From: JAYPHU01 sp038127535
Lineage (GTDB): Bacteria > Pseudomonadota > Alphaproteobacteria > Rhodospirillales > UBA2165
NCBI GenBank assembly: GCA_038127535.1
Contig: JAYPHU010000006.1
Coordinates: 61,512 to 125,511, forward strand
Length of the DNA stretch: 64,000 bases
Direction of reading: 5' to 3'
Made by a program: the position numbers and the translations under genes. Under the pieces are notes generated by a model, which saw nothing but the letters and a program-made list of their open reading frames with translations, had not been told where the DNA came from and did no database searches. Each line of letters starts with the position of its first letter. The first letter of the stretch is position 1. Positions 26,825-36,192 of this stretch are shown piece by piece.

Positions 26825-26858
26825 CGGTAAGCGTCTTTCCCGAGGCGCTTACCGTTTC
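26825..26858 (+). terminator. Attenuator hairpin after the ABC binding-protein gene
   Basis: CGGTAAGCG pairs perfectly with CGCTTACCG around a 12-nt loop and is followed by TTTCC. Its position between receptor and ATPase genes suggests partial termination or RNA stabilisation that raises receptor levels. Confidence 0.7.
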
Positions 26859-26895
26859 CATAACAGGGCAACGCATTCAAAAGTTATAGGAATCC

Positions 26896-27621
26896 ATGTC
26901 CACGATTCTTCGCATCGATGACCTGTCGAAGAGCTTCGGCTCGCTTCTGGTGACCGACCAGTTCTCCCTGGAGCTGGCGGAAGGCGAAGCGCTGGGGATT
27001 ATCGGGCCCAACGGCGCGGGAAAAAGCACGCTGTTCAACCTGATCACGGGCGGGCTCAGCCCGGACGCCGGGAGGATTACTTTCCAAGGCGTGGACGTGA
27101 CCGGTCTGCCCGCTCATGAACGCTGCCGGGCCGGGATGGGGCGATCTTATCAAATTCCGCACCCGTTCGGCGGCATGACCGTGTTTGAGAACCTGCTGGT
27201 GGGCGCGGCCTTCGGCGGGGCGCATAGCGAGGCGCATTCTTATGATCCGTGCGTCGAAATCCTGGAGCTGACGGGATTGCGGGATAAGGCCAATGTCCTG
27301 GCCGGCTCGCTGACGTTGCTGGAACGGAAGCGGCTGGAAATGGCTCGTGCGCTTGCCACCAATCCTCAGCTTCTAATGCTGGACGAGATCGCCGGTGGCT
27401 TGACCGAACATGAAGTGGCCGAACTGATTGAGACCATCAAGAACATCCACGCCAAGGGGATCTCCATCATCTGGATCGAGCATATCGTGCATGCGCTGAT
27501 GTCCGTGGTGCAGCGCCTCATCGTCATCAATTTCGGTAAGAAACTGGATGACGGCGATCCACAGACCGTCTTCAACAGCCCGGCCGTGCAGGAAATCTAT
27601 ATGGGGATCGACGTCGAATGA
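26896..27621 (+). CDS. livG: Liv-type ABC transporter ATPase, LivG type
   Basis: A 241-aa ATPase. Walker A is GPNGAGKST at about residue 36. The LivG-specific QIPHPFGGMTVFENLLVGA segment is present, and Walker B is LLMLDEIAGGLT. The ABC signature region reads LAGSLTLLERKRLEMARAL, with a degenerate signature (AGSLT for LSGG-type). It couples ATP hydrolysis to import with LivF. Its TGA overlaps the livF start by 4 bp. Confidence 0.93.
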   Translation: MSTILRIDDLSKSFGSLLVTDQFSLELAEGEALGIIGPNGAGKSTLFNLITGGLSPDAGRITFQGVDVTGLPAHERCRAGMGRSYQIPHPFGGMTVFENLLVGAAFGGAHSEAHSYDPCVEILELTGLRDKANVLAGSLTLLERKRLEMARALATNPQLLMLDEIAGGLTEHEVAELIETIKNIHAKGISIIWIEHIVHALMSVVQRLIVINFGKKLDDGDPQTVFNSPAVQEIYMGIDVE

Positions 27622-28316
27622 GCCTGTTGGACGTCAAAAACCTCGATGCATTCTACGGCGACTTTCAGGCGCTGTTCGGGATCGACTTTAGTTTGGACGA
27701 TGGCGAGACGGTCGCCATCATCGGGGCAAACGGGGCAGGAAAGTCCACGTTCCTCCGGGCGCTGACAGGGCTGGTGGCCTCCAGTTCCGAGAACCTCGCC
27801 TACCAAGATAATTCCATCGCCGAGAAGGCGGCGGCCGATATCGTCGGGCTCGGCATCGCTATGGTGCCGGAAGGCCGCCGATTGTTCCCGAGTCTCAGCG
27901 TGGAAGAGAACCTGCAGATGGGCAGTTATCTGGACCGGCCCGGCAGTTGGACGCTGGAGCGGATCTATGAGCTCTTCCCGGCATTAAAGAACCGGCGGGA
28001 CGTGCCCGGCACGGCGCTCAGTGGTGGCGAACAGCAGATGACGGCGATCGGTCGGGCGCTCATGTCCAATCCCAATGTTCTGTTGTTTGACGAACTCTCC
28101 CTTGGCCTGGCGCCGATCATCATCAAGGATATCTACGCCAGCCTGCCGGCGATCAAACAGGACGGCGTATCGCTGATCGTGGTGGAACAGGATATCAACC
28201 AGGCCCTGCAGGTCGCCGACCGGGTCTATTGTTTTCAGGAGGGCCGGGTGTCGCTGACGGGTAGGCCGGGCGAGCTGACCCGGGAACAAATCGCGGGGGC
28301 GTATTTCGGACACTGA
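27618..28316 (+). CDS. livF: Liv-type ABC transporter ATPase, LivF type
   Basis: A 232-aa ATPase. Walker A is GANGAGKST at about residue 36, the Q-loop region is VPEGRRLFPSLSVEENL, the signature is ALSGGEQQM, and Walker B is LLFDELSLGLAP followed by the H-loop replaced region IVVEQD. It pairs with LivG. It starts within the last codons of livG and ends 2 bp before livH. Confidence 0.94.
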   Translation: MSLLDVKNLDAFYGDFQALFGIDFSLDDGETVAIIGANGAGKSTFLRALTGLVASSSENLAYQDNSIAEKAAADIVGLGIAMVPEGRRLFPSLSVEENLQMGSYLDRPGSWTLERIYELFPALKNRRDVPGTALSGGEQQMTAIGRALMSNPNVLLFDELSLGLAPIIIKDIYASLPAIKQDGVSLIVVEQDINQALQVADRVYCFQEGRVSLTGRPGELTREQIAGAYFGH

Positions 28317-28318
28317 TC

Positions 28319-29191
28319 ATGATTGAATGGGCCAACACCATCATCAACGGCGTTTTGACAGGCGGACTCTATGCCATGTTCGCGGCCGGACTGGCGATCA
28401 TCTTCGGTGTCATGCGGCTGGTGAACATCGCGCATGGCGACTTGATCGTGCTCGCCGCTTTCGTCGCCATGGTGGTGATCGAGACGCTGGGCATGAACCC
28501 GTTTTTCAGCCTGCTTCTCGTTCTGCCGGTGATGTTTGTCATCGGCTACGCGCTGCAGCGGGGGATTCTGAATTATACCTTGGGCGATGACCTGCTACCG
28601 CCGCTGCTGGTCACCTTCGGCATCTCCATCATCCTGCAGAACCTGCTGCTGGAAATCTTTTCTGCCGATGCGCAAAGGCTCAAGGCCGGCCCGGTAGAGA
28701 CGCTCAGCATCAAAGTCGTGGAAGGTTTGGAAGTCGGGGTTTTCCCGCTGATCATCTTTGTCGTGGCGGTGGTTATGATCTGGCTGGTGCAAATGCTGTT
28801 CACCCGGACCAAGATCGGCCGGGCGTTCCGAGCTACCTCCGATGACGCCAATACGGCGCAGCTTATGGGCATCAACCACAAGCACATCTTTGCGCTGTCC
28901 ATGGCGCTGTCGCTGGTCCTGGTCGGCATCGCTGGCGTGTTCCTGGGCGTGCGCAGCAACTTTGATCCGTCGCTCGGCCCGTCGCGGCTGTTGTTCGCCT
29001 TCGAAGCGGTGATTATCGGCGGGCTGGGCTCAATCTGGGGAACGCTTGCCGGCGGAGTGATCCTGGCCGTTGCCCAGAACATTGGCGCGAAGATTGATCC
29101 GGGCTGGCAGATATTGGCCGGCCACATTGCCTTCCTGGTAGTGCTCGTATTCCGCCCCAATGGCCTGTTCCCGAGGACGCGCGATGACTGA
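28319..29191 (+). CDS. livH: Liv-type ABC transporter permease, LivH type
   Basis: A 290-aa inner-membrane protein with about eight helices. The LivH start ING VLTGGLYAMFAAGLAI and the GVMRLVNIAHGD motif are present, and the coupling region is GRAFRATSDDANTAQLMGI, the contact for the ATPases. It ends with a VLVFRPNGLF segment. Its stop overlaps the livM start by 8 bp. Confidence 0.94.
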   Translation: MIEWANTIINGVLTGGLYAMFAAGLAIIFGVMRLVNIAHGDLIVLAAFVAMVVIETLGMNPFFSLLLVLPVMFVIGYALQRGILNYTLGDDLLPPLLVTFGISIILQNLLLEIFSADAQRLKAGPVETLSIKVVEGLEVGVFPLIIFVVAVVMIWLVQMLFTRTKIGRAFRATSDDANTAQLMGINHKHIFALSMALSLVLVGIAGVFLGVRSNFDPSLGPSRLLFAFEAVIIGGLGSIWGTLAGGVILAVAQNIGAKIDPGWQILAGHIAFLVVLVFRPNGLFPRTRDD

Positions 29192-30203
29192 CAGCACGTA
29201 TTCAGTTGAGCGCTCCACCAAGCTCAGCCGCTTCGGTGCTATCGCCGGGATCATATTTCTTGCCGTGTTGATTGCCGGACCGTGGTGGTTGGACCGCGCC
29301 TCAATGCGGCTCTTTGTCGAGATTTTCTACTTCCTGGCCTTGGCCCAGATGTGGAACCTGTTGGCGGGCTATGGCGGGCTGGTCTCCGTGGGTCAGCAGG
29401 CCTTCGTCGGCCTCGGCGGATATCTGCTGTTTATCCTGGCAATCCATTTGGGCATCGCACCGCTCTGGACCGTACCCCTGGCTGGCATCATCGGCGGATT
29501 GGTGTCCTTGCCGGTTGCCTTCGTGGTGTTCCGGTTGCGGGGACATTACTTCGCCATCGGCACCTGGGTTGTCGCCGAGGTCTTCCTGCTGGGCTTCGCG
29601 CAATTGCGATCACTGGGCGGCGGCTCCGGCATGAGCTTGCCGATCTCCGTCATTAAGGAAATCGCCGAAAGCCGGTCGGGCCGGGATCAGGCGGTCTATT
29701 GGATGGCGCTGGCGGTGGTCGTCGTCATTGTCGCCGGCGTCTATTGGCTGTTGCGCTCCCGCCACGGTCTGGCGCTGACCTCCATCCGGGACTCGGAAGA
29801 GGCGTCCCGCAGTCTGGGTGTCGACAATTTCAAGACCAAGCTGATGGTCTATATCATCGCCGCAGTGGGCACATCGGCCGTCGGCGCGCTGATTTACATG
29901 ACCAAGCTCCGGATCACGCCTGGCGCGGCGTTCGATATCAACTGGACGACGACGGTGATCTTCATCGTGGTGATCGGCGGGATCGGCACCATCGAAGGCC
30001 CGATCATCGGGACCATCATCTTCTTCCTGTTGCGGGAGCCGCTGTCCGACTTCGGCACCTGGTACCTAATGCTGCTGGGCGCCATCGCGGTGGTGATCAT
30101 GCTGAAGGCCCCCCAGGGGCTCTGGGGCCTGATCGCCGAGCGCTATGACCTGCGGTTCTTCCCGGTACAGCGACGAGTATTCTTCAAGGACGATCCTATT
30201 TAG
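29184..30203 (+). CDS. livM: Liv-type ABC transporter permease, LivM type
   Basis: A 339-aa permease starting at ATG 29184 inside the end of livH. It has about nine helices, the LivM motif LLAGYGGLVSVGQQAFVGLGGY and the coupling loop LTSIRDSEEASRSLGVDNFKTK. The region FIVVIGGIGTIEGPIIG is typical. It completes the importer (receptor, two ATPases, two permeases). The end is convergent with the MetE-like gene, 11 bp away. Confidence 0.93.
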   Translation: MTDSTYSVERSTKLSRFGAIAGIIFLAVLIAGPWWLDRASMRLFVEIFYFLALAQMWNLLAGYGGLVSVGQQAFVGLGGYLLFILAIHLGIAPLWTVPLAGIIGGLVSLPVAFVVFRLRGHYFAIGTWVVAEVFLLGFAQLRSLGGGSGMSLPISVIKEIAESRSGRDQAVYWMALAVVVVIVAGVYWLLRSRHGLALTSIRDSEEASRSLGVDNFKTKLMVYIIAAVGTSAVGALIYMTKLRITPGAAFDINWTTTVIFIVVIGGIGTIEGPIIGTIIFFLLREPLSDFGTWYLMLLGAIAVVIMLKAPQGLWGLIAERYDLRFFPVQRRVFFKDDPI

Positions 30204-30214
30204 GTAGGGCCGGT

Positions 30215-31476
30215 CTACGCGCTGCCCCAGACCTCGTCCGCCGTTTTCACCACCAGCTCCAATTTTTTCTTCTGTTCGTCCACGGACAGGTTGTTGCCGT
30301 GGTGCGTGCTGGAGAAGCCGCATTGCGGGCTGAGGCAGAGCCGGTCCATATCCACATACTGAGCGGCCTCGTCCAAACGGCGCTTCAACTCATCCTTGGG
30401 TTCCAGCTCCGGGAACTTGGAGGTGATAATGCCGGCAACGATCACCTGATCGGGCTTGGTGAAGCGCAGAGGCTCAAAACTGCCGGACCGGTCTGAATCA
30501 TATTCCATGAAGTAGCCGTCCACATCCAGGTTCTCGAACATGATTTCTGCCACCGGCTCATAACCGCCTTGGGCCATCCAGGTGCTCTGGAAGTTGCCCC
30601 GGCACATGTGGGTCGTGATCATCATGTCGTCGGGCCGGCCCGCAACAGCGCGGGAGATGGCCTGGCCGAAGGTGGCGACCATCTCGTCCGGATCGTCGCC
30701 CCGCTCATAGACGCCCTTGCGGAAGTCCTCATCGCACAGATAGGCGAAGCTGGTGTCGTCGAACTGCAGATAGCGGCAGCCCAGGTCATAGAGCGCGGCC
30801 ACCTCGTTGGAGTAGGCGGCAATCAGGTCGTTCCAGAATTCCTCCAGGTCGGGATATGCTTCTTCGCTGATGCCGGCGCGGCCGCTGCGCAGATAGGTCA
30901 TGCCGGGGGCGGGGATGCAGAATTTGGCCGTTTCCTTGGTCAGCGAGTTCACATAGCTGAAGTGCTCTCGCATGTAGCCGGTGTTGTTGCCGATCTTGCC
31001 GGTGGTCTTGAAGGTCGGCACCGTGCCGCCGCCGGAAAACGCGTGGCCATAGGTCTCGTAGTTCAGCTCGATCCCCTCAAAGTCCGCGATGAAATCCAGG
31101 TGCCAGTAGTCCCGGCGGAATTCCCCGTCGGTGATCGCCTTGATGCCGGTCGATTCCTGCAGCGCCACCACATCCGCCACGTTTTTGTCTTCCAGCTCCT
31201 TCAAGGCCTCGGCGGACAGGTCGCCATTGCGCCATTTGTCCCGGGCCTCGCTCAGTTCCTGTGGGCGAAGAAGACTGCCGACATGATCGGCGCGAAACGG
31301 CGGTTTGNNNNNNNNNNNNNNNNNNNNNNNNNNNNNNNNNNNNNNNNNNNNNNNNNNNNNNNNNNNNNNNNNNNNNNNNNNNNNNNNNNNNNNNNNNNNN
31401 NNNNNNNCAGTTCCTGTGGGCGAAGAAGACTGCCGACATGATCGGCGCGAAACGGCGGTTTGGTGCGTGCGGACAT
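30215..31476 (-). CDS. Cobalamin-independent methionine-synthase-like methyltransferase (YxjG type), interrupted by an assembly gap
   Basis: When the 100-N gap and one 55-bp contig-end copy are removed, the gene is a continuous 369-aa frame from ATG 31476. It starts MSARTKPPFRADHVGSLLRP and continues through QELSEARDKWRNGDLSAEAL. It is the single-domain MetE-like family, matching only the catalytic half of MetE. Zinc ligands are visible: His and Cys in THMCRGNFQ, Glu in FMEYDSD and Cys in SPQCGFSS. The reaction is transfer of a methyl group to a thiol; the true donor is unknown for this family branch. It lies 10 bp behind a TauE/SafE exporter gene in an operon headed by a P450. Confidence 0.85.
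31308..31407. other. Assembly gap (100 N) flanked by identical 55-bp contig ends
   Basis: The 100 N are of standard placeholder size. Bases 31253-31307 and 31408-31462 are identical. The gap falls inside the MetE-like gene, and collapsing the two copies restores the reading frame exactly. The two contigs therefore overlap and nothing is missing. Confidence 0.95.
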
Positions 31477-31486
31477 GATTTCCCCC

Positions 31487-32242
31487 TTACGGATTTTCGA
31501 GCAGCAGCGAGAATGCTTTGATCAAGAATATTACACCCATGCCCATTGCGAAATACTGTGTGAGACCTTTAAAGAAACTATCGCTCATTTTTTGGACGAC
31601 TTGCCGGGCCGCCAGATTGCCCAAATAGGCGGTCGGGATGACGGCGATATAGAGCCAGGCCGGCAGCTGAACGAACGCCTCCTCGAAGAATCCCAGGATC
31701 ACCGCGAAGTAAATGATCTTCATGATGTGGCCCAGGGTCTGGGTGAGCCCCTTGGTGGCGTGGATTTCAAACCGGGTGAGACTGGTGCGGACGAAGAAGA
31801 TGTCCAGCAACGGGCCCGAGACGCCGGCCGTCAGCTGGGTGGCGGAATTGATGAACCCGCAGACGTAGGAGTTGCTGGGCCGGACGATATCCAGGGCATA
31901 GCCTTTGGGCACCAGGAAATTCACGAACGGCATGATGCCGAGCAGGAAAAAAAGCAAGGTCTTATCCGGAACAAATGTCAGCCAAACAAACACCGCCAGG
32001 CAGACGGCCGCGCCGGCCATATAGCGGCCCATGATGTCCCATCTCAGATGCCGCCAGTAGATGATGGCGCGTGACCCGTTCGAGGCCATTTGGGTAACGC
32101 CGTGCAGCATCATGGTGACCGGCACCGGCAGGATCCAAGCGAAGATGGCGATCAATATGGTGCCGCCGGCCAGGCTCAGCAAGCCGCTGACGTAGGACGT
32201 CGCAAAAACCGCGACTAGAAGAGACGCTGAGAGGAGATCCAC
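31487..32242 (-). CDS. TauE/SafE-family membrane exporter
   Basis: A 251-aa membrane protein with about eight helices in two related halves. The first half contains SGLLSLAGGTILIAIFAWILPVP; the second contains FINSATQLTAGVSGPLLDIFFV. Both are the glycine-rich loops typical of the sulfite or sulfonate exporter family. The position between a P450 gene and a MetE-like gene with 10-bp spacers on both sides shows a three-gene operon. Export of a sulfur-containing or organic acid product is a family-based inference. Confidence 0.87.
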   Translation of the reverse strand: MDLLSASLLVAVFATSYVSGLLSLAGGTILIAIFAWILPVPVTMMLHGVTQMASNGSRAIIYWRHLRWDIMGRYMAGAAVCLAVFVWLTFVPDKTLLFFLLGIMPFVNFLVPKGYALDIVRPSNSYVCGFINSATQLTAGVSGPLLDIFFVRTSLTRFEIHATKGLTQTLGHIMKIIYFAVILGFFEEAFVQLPAWLYIAVIPTAYLGNLAARQVVQKMSDSFFKGLTQYFAMGMGVIFLIKAFSLLLENP

Positions 32243-32252
32243 GTGCGAAGTC

Positions 32253-33464
32253 TTACGCTGGCACGAGCTGCAGGGGCAGGGAGTCCAGCACCCGGATGGT
32301 GTTGTTGAGCCGCCGCTTCGGCTCGCCGGTCAGCTCCAATGCCTTCACCCGTTCCGCTAGCTTGCGGAGGATGATCTCCCCCTCGGTCTGGGCGACCTGC
32401 TTGCCGACGCAACGGTGGATGCCGGTGCCGAAGGACAGATGCGCCTCGGGCCGGCGGGTGATGTCGAACGTTTCGGGATTTTTCCACTTCCGCGGATCGC
32501 GGTTGGCGGCGCCCAGGAACAGCACCACTTTTTCATCCGCCGGCATTTTAACGCCGGAGACTTCGGCCGGCTTGGCGGTGGTGCGATAGAAGGTCTGGAC
32601 CGTGGACTCATAGCGCAGGCATTCCTCGAACGCCCATTTTGCCTGAGAGGGGTCGGCATGCAGCAAGGCCCATTGATCCGGGTGTTGCGCGAAGGCCAGC
32701 AACGCATTGCCGATGGCCGAGATGGTGGTGTCCACGCCGGCGGAGAGCAGCGAGCGAACCAGCATCCCGGCTTCCTGCTCGTTGATGTCGCCGTCCTCGA
32801 CGCCTTGATAGATGAAATCGCCGAAACCACCGGGCGCGATGGCGTCCCGATTGCAGTGTTCCATGACCCAGGCGGTGACATGCTGGGCGTCTTTGACGCT
32901 ATCTTGCCGCAGCCAGTTGTCGGGGCCGAACACGTTGAACAGCATGTTGCCGTAGATCAGCAAATTCTCCCGGCCGTCTTCGGCCAAGCCGACAGCGTCC
33001 GGAAAAACTTTGAGCGGATAATCGACCGCCAGGTCGTCCATACCGTCGATCTCACCCTGGTCGACCAGTTTGTCGAGCAGGATATCGGCATAGTCTTCGA
33101 AGTTCTGATATAATACGGCGATGGATTTCCGGCCAAGCGCCCGGCCGATAACGCCGCGGGCTCTTGTATGCTCCGGCGGGTCGGTCTCCAGCACCAGGCT
33201 TTTCGGACGGAATGGTTCTTCCTTGTTGAAATTGGCAATACCGACGCCGGCGGAGGAACAGAAGGTTTGGAAGTCTTTCATCACGGCGGCACATTCGTCA
33301 TGCCGAGCGGAGCCATAAATGCCGTAGCGGCCCAGCCAGAAAAACGGTCCGGCTTCCCGCATGCGCTCGTGCTCCTCGTAGGGGTCGTCGAGGAAGGGCT
33401 CCGCAAACGGGTCCACATCCAGCACGGGGATCGTGTCATCCGGCGCGGCGATCATTTCCGTCAT
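32253..33464 (-). CDS. Cytochrome P450
   Basis: A 403-aa soluble bacterial P450. ATG 33464 is chosen because it gives the usual length and begins right before the conserved PVLDVDPFAEPFL segment; longer frames upstream lack similarity. The I-helix oxygen motif is AGVDTT, the ExxR motif is ECLR, the PERF-like region is DPRKWKNPETFDITRRP, and the haem Cys loop is FGTGIHRCVG. The reaction is O2-dependent hydroxylation or dealkylation and needs a ferredoxin and reductase, neither of which is encoded in this window. It is first gene of the operon with tauE- and metE-like genes. Confidence 0.94.
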   Translation of the reverse strand: MTEMIAAPDDTIPVLDVDPFAEPFLDDPYEEHERMREAGPFFWLGRYGIYGSARHDECAAVMKDFQTFCSSAGVGIANFNKEEPFRPKSLVLETDPPEHTRARGVIGRALGRKSIAVLYQNFEDYADILLDKLVDQGEIDGMDDLAVDYPLKVFPDAVGLAEDGRENLLIYGNMLFNVFGPDNWLRQDSVKDAQHVTAWVMEHCNRDAIAPGGFGDFIYQGVEDGDINEQEAGMLVRSLLSAGVDTTISAIGNALLAFAQHPDQWALLHADPSQAKWAFEECLRYESTVQTFYRTTAKPAEVSGVKMPADEKVVLFLGAANRDPRKWKNPETFDITRRPEAHLSFGTGIHRCVGKQVAQTEGEIILRKLAERVKALELTGEPKRRLNNTIRVLDSLPLQLVPA

Positions 33465-33573
33465 TGTATCGATGAGGTGCCTCCATGACGTCTCAGGGAC
33501 CCATTCTGCCAATGGCGGGGTGTCCTCGCAAGATCGCGGGAGTGTTGCTGAAAATAAGATCGGCGGCGGAAAG

Positions 33574-34764
33574 TTAGGCGCTTTTGAAAAGCCCGTCCCA
33601 CGGTCGGATAGACGGGCTGTTGGGCAGTACCTTGTCCTCGACAAATCCTTGCGCCAGACCGAGCTTGCTGATGAGGGCTGCTTTGAAGATGCCTTCATAG
33701 GCGTTGACCGGGTTGAGATCCCGGCCTTCGTATCGCGAGGCTTCCGATAGGCCCGGCCAATCGCCGACAATGCGTCCCCCGTTGACTGCGCCGCCCAGCA
33801 AGAAAGCGATGCCGCCGGTGCCGTGATCGGTGCCCCGGCTGCCGTTTTCAGATACGGTGCGGCCGAACTCGGACACGATGATGACGGTGGTATTTGACCA
33901 GGCGTCGCCGATCTCGTCGCGGAATGCGGTCATGCCTTCGCCGAGTTCAGTAAATAAGTTGCTCAGCCTACGCTCCTGGCCAAAGTGGGTGTCCCAGCCC
34001 TGCATCTCCATCACCGCGACCCTGGGGCCATCGTCTTTGGCCAGCAATTGCGCGGCTGCCTTGGCGGTGATGTTGAATTTCTCGCCGCCGCGAGGAGCCT
34101 GCATGTCATCCATGCTCATGTCCGGCTTGGCGCTACCGCGGGCATTGGCAAGGGCGCGGGCGAAGAGCGGATCGTGTTTATAAACTTGAGCAAGACGGCC
34201 CAGAAAATCTTCGTCGACGGCGGGGAGTTTGGAGCGGGCCCAAGCCTGTACGCCGGCCTCGCCCTGCAAGATCAACGGCACAGCGGGGCCGAGCGCCAAG
34301 CCGAGACGGGCGTCGCCGGCGTTTAACCCGGTTAGCGCGCGGTTGAGAAACCCGTCCGGTGCACCGTACGGCTTGCCGCTGCCGTTCTCCAAGAGGTTTT
34401 GGCCGTCAAAGTGTGACCGGTTGCGGTAGCGTGTCGTCGAGGCTGGGATGACGATCATTTCGCCTCGTTTGTAAAACGGCAGCAGTTCTTTCAGCGCCGG
34501 ATGCAGGCCGAAATGCCCATCCAGATTCAGGGCGCCGTTGTTGCTGCCCGGTGCGCCGATCGCTAGCGTCGGCCGCAGGGTTCGATAATCCTTGTCCGCA
34601 TACGGCGGTAGCGCATGGAGACCGTCCAGTCCGCCGCGTAGCACCACAAACACCAGCCGGTTCTCCGTAGGTGCGTTGGCGAAGGCGAGCGAGACGGGGT
34701 TTGCGGCGACGGCGAGTCCGGCGCCCATGGAGCCCAGAAATGTTCGGCGGTCGAGCATGGTCAT
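33574..34764 (-). CDS. DUF1501 family Tat-exported protein
   Basis: A 396-aa protein with a twin-arginine signal (LDRRTFLGSMGAG) and the DUF1501 core RLVFVVLRGGLDGLHALPPY. The conserved metal-like or catalytic stretches MQGWDTHFGQ, IIVSEFGRTVSENGSRGTDHGTGG and a final DLNPVNAYEGIF are present. The fold is related to alkaline-phosphatase/sulfatase enzymes. Its function is not known. Its start overlaps the end of the DUF1800 gene by 4 bp; this two-gene pair is widespread. Confidence 0.92.
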   Translation of the reverse strand: MTMLDRRTFLGSMGAGLAVAANPVSLAFANAPTENRLVFVVLRGGLDGLHALPPYADKDYRTLRPTLAIGAPGSNNGALNLDGHFGLHPALKELLPFYKRGEMIVIPASTTRYRNRSHFDGQNLLENGSGKPYGAPDGFLNRALTGLNAGDARLGLALGPAVPLILQGEAGVQAWARSKLPAVDEDFLGRLAQVYKHDPLFARALANARGSAKPDMSMDDMQAPRGGEKFNITAKAAAQLLAKDDGPRVAVMEMQGWDTHFGQERRLSNLFTELGEGMTAFRDEIGDAWSNTTVIIVSEFGRTVSENGSRGTDHGTGGIAFLLGGAVNGGRIVGDWPGLSEASRYEGRDLNPVNAYEGIFKAALISKLGLAQGFVEDKVLPNSPSIRPWDGLFKSA

Positions 34765-36140
34765 CTCCTTTGAAACTCCGGACTGGCCAGGACCATGGCG
34801 ATGGCGGCGTCACCGGAGGGCGCCCGATCAACCCAGGTCCGGGTTTCGTCGCCGGCCACGGATCCGATCGTGTCATCCAGGATTTGCTGAGGATAGGTGG
34901 TGGTTTTCACTTTGCGGGAGAATCGCCTGAGCCATTCGATCCGGCGCATCAAAGCCTCCGGGGCGATCCAATCCTTGGCTTTATCCCCCCAGCCCTTGGG
35001 TGAGGAAGCGGAGAAGGGGAGCTGCCCCAACTCGCGGAGGGGAAACAAGACGTCGCCGCGTCCGGCGGCCACATTTCCCACGGCGCGGTTGGCCGCTATG
35101 ACCAGCTCGTAGTGGGATTTGACCTTGGGCAACGGCTCCGCCCAAACCTCGTCCAGATTGATCAGCGCCGCAGAAACATCGGCCAGGTCTCCGTCGGTAT
35201 CCCTGAAGATACCGGCGATTTTCTCAACGGCGCCGGCTGGCGGCGTGTCGTTTACGAAGTGACGGACCAGTTTGGTGGCGATAAATTTGGCGGTCGCCGG
35301 GTGCCGGGCTAAGTCGTCCAGGATCACGAGCCCCTCATCGACGCCGTTTTCCTCGTAGGTCTTGCCGAGCACGGTCTTAGGGCCGGGTTCGTGGAACCCC
35401 CGGCGGAACTCAAACCCGCCCTGTACCGGCTGTTGATCAATCGGCGCCCGCGATCGTTTGAAACGCATGCCCCCATGGCTCCAACCGCTAATCGCCTTGG
35501 CAAGTTCGATCACGTCTTGTTGGGTATAGCCGCCGTTTACGCCGAGTGTGTGGAGCTCCAGTATCTCGCGGGCAAGGTTTTCGTTGAGAGTATTCTTGTT
35601 GCCGGTTCTGCGTATGCGTCCTCTGCCGGCCGCGGAGTTGGGCCCGGCCGAGGCCATATTGTCCAAGTAGCTGATCATGCACGGATGGGCGGAGACCGCT
35701 TTCAACATATCCGCGAACTTGCCGAAGATATGGGGGCGAATGGCCTCCCGCTCATAGGCCGGAATGGCGGGACCGATGATTCGCTTGGTGCGGGATACGG
35801 TGAAATGGTTGGACCAAAACAGCACCATCCGCTCGGCGAACGGCTGGTTCGTCCCGATCATGTGCTGTGCCCGGGCCATCATCCCTTCCATGAACACGTC
35901 GCGGTATAGCCCGCCGGTCGTGGTTCTCAGCGCCGTGGGGCTTTCGAGCCGGGCGGTATGAATCTTGGTCAGGGTGTCGGAAGAGCTCGGGAATTTGGCG
36001 AACGCGGCGGGAACGGATTGATCCAGTTGAATTTGTGATTTGATCCAGCCTCTGGGATCAGCGTCGACGGCATCCGCTTCTCCGGGTGCAGCGCCCAGGC
36101 CGAAGCGGTTTAGTGCAATGAACGTGTCCAGGCTTTTCAT
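34761..36140 (-). CDS. DUF1800 family protein
   Basis: A 459-aa protein of the DUF1800 family. Signatures are LNRFGLGAAPGEADA near the start, RMVLFWSNHFTVS, NENLAREILELHTLGVNGGYTQQDV and FHEPGPKTVLGKTY. It is translationally coupled to the DUF1501 gene. The pair probably acts together outside the cytoplasm; the role is unknown. No clear signal peptide is visible in the DUF1800 protein itself. Confidence 0.93.
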   Translation of the reverse strand: MKSLDTFIALNRFGLGAAPGEADAVDADPRGWIKSQIQLDQSVPAAFAKFPSSSDTLTKIHTARLESPTALRTTTGGLYRDVFMEGMMARAQHMIGTNQPFAERMVLFWSNHFTVSRTKRIIGPAIPAYEREAIRPHIFGKFADMLKAVSAHPCMISYLDNMASAGPNSAAGRGRIRRTGNKNTLNENLAREILELHTLGVNGGYTQQDVIELAKAISGWSHGGMRFKRSRAPIDQQPVQGGFEFRRGFHEPGPKTVLGKTYEENGVDEGLVILDDLARHPATAKFIATKLVRHFVNDTPPAGAVEKIAGIFRDTDGDLADVSAALINLDEVWAEPLPKVKSHYELVIAANRAVGNVAAGRGDVLFPLRELGQLPFSASSPKGWGDKAKDWIAPEALMRRIEWLRRFSRKVKTTTYPQQILDDTIGSVAGDETRTWVDRAPSGDAAIAMVLASPEFQRR

Positions 36141-36192
36141 TTAACGATTTCCTCGCTGTTAAACGCCGGCGAACGATGATTCGGTCGCAGCC

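Noticed and set aside
31308..31407. Real tandem duplication around the N run
   Set aside because: Exact 55-bp identity on both sides of a 100-N placeholder and restoration of the gene on collapse indicate an assembly artefact.
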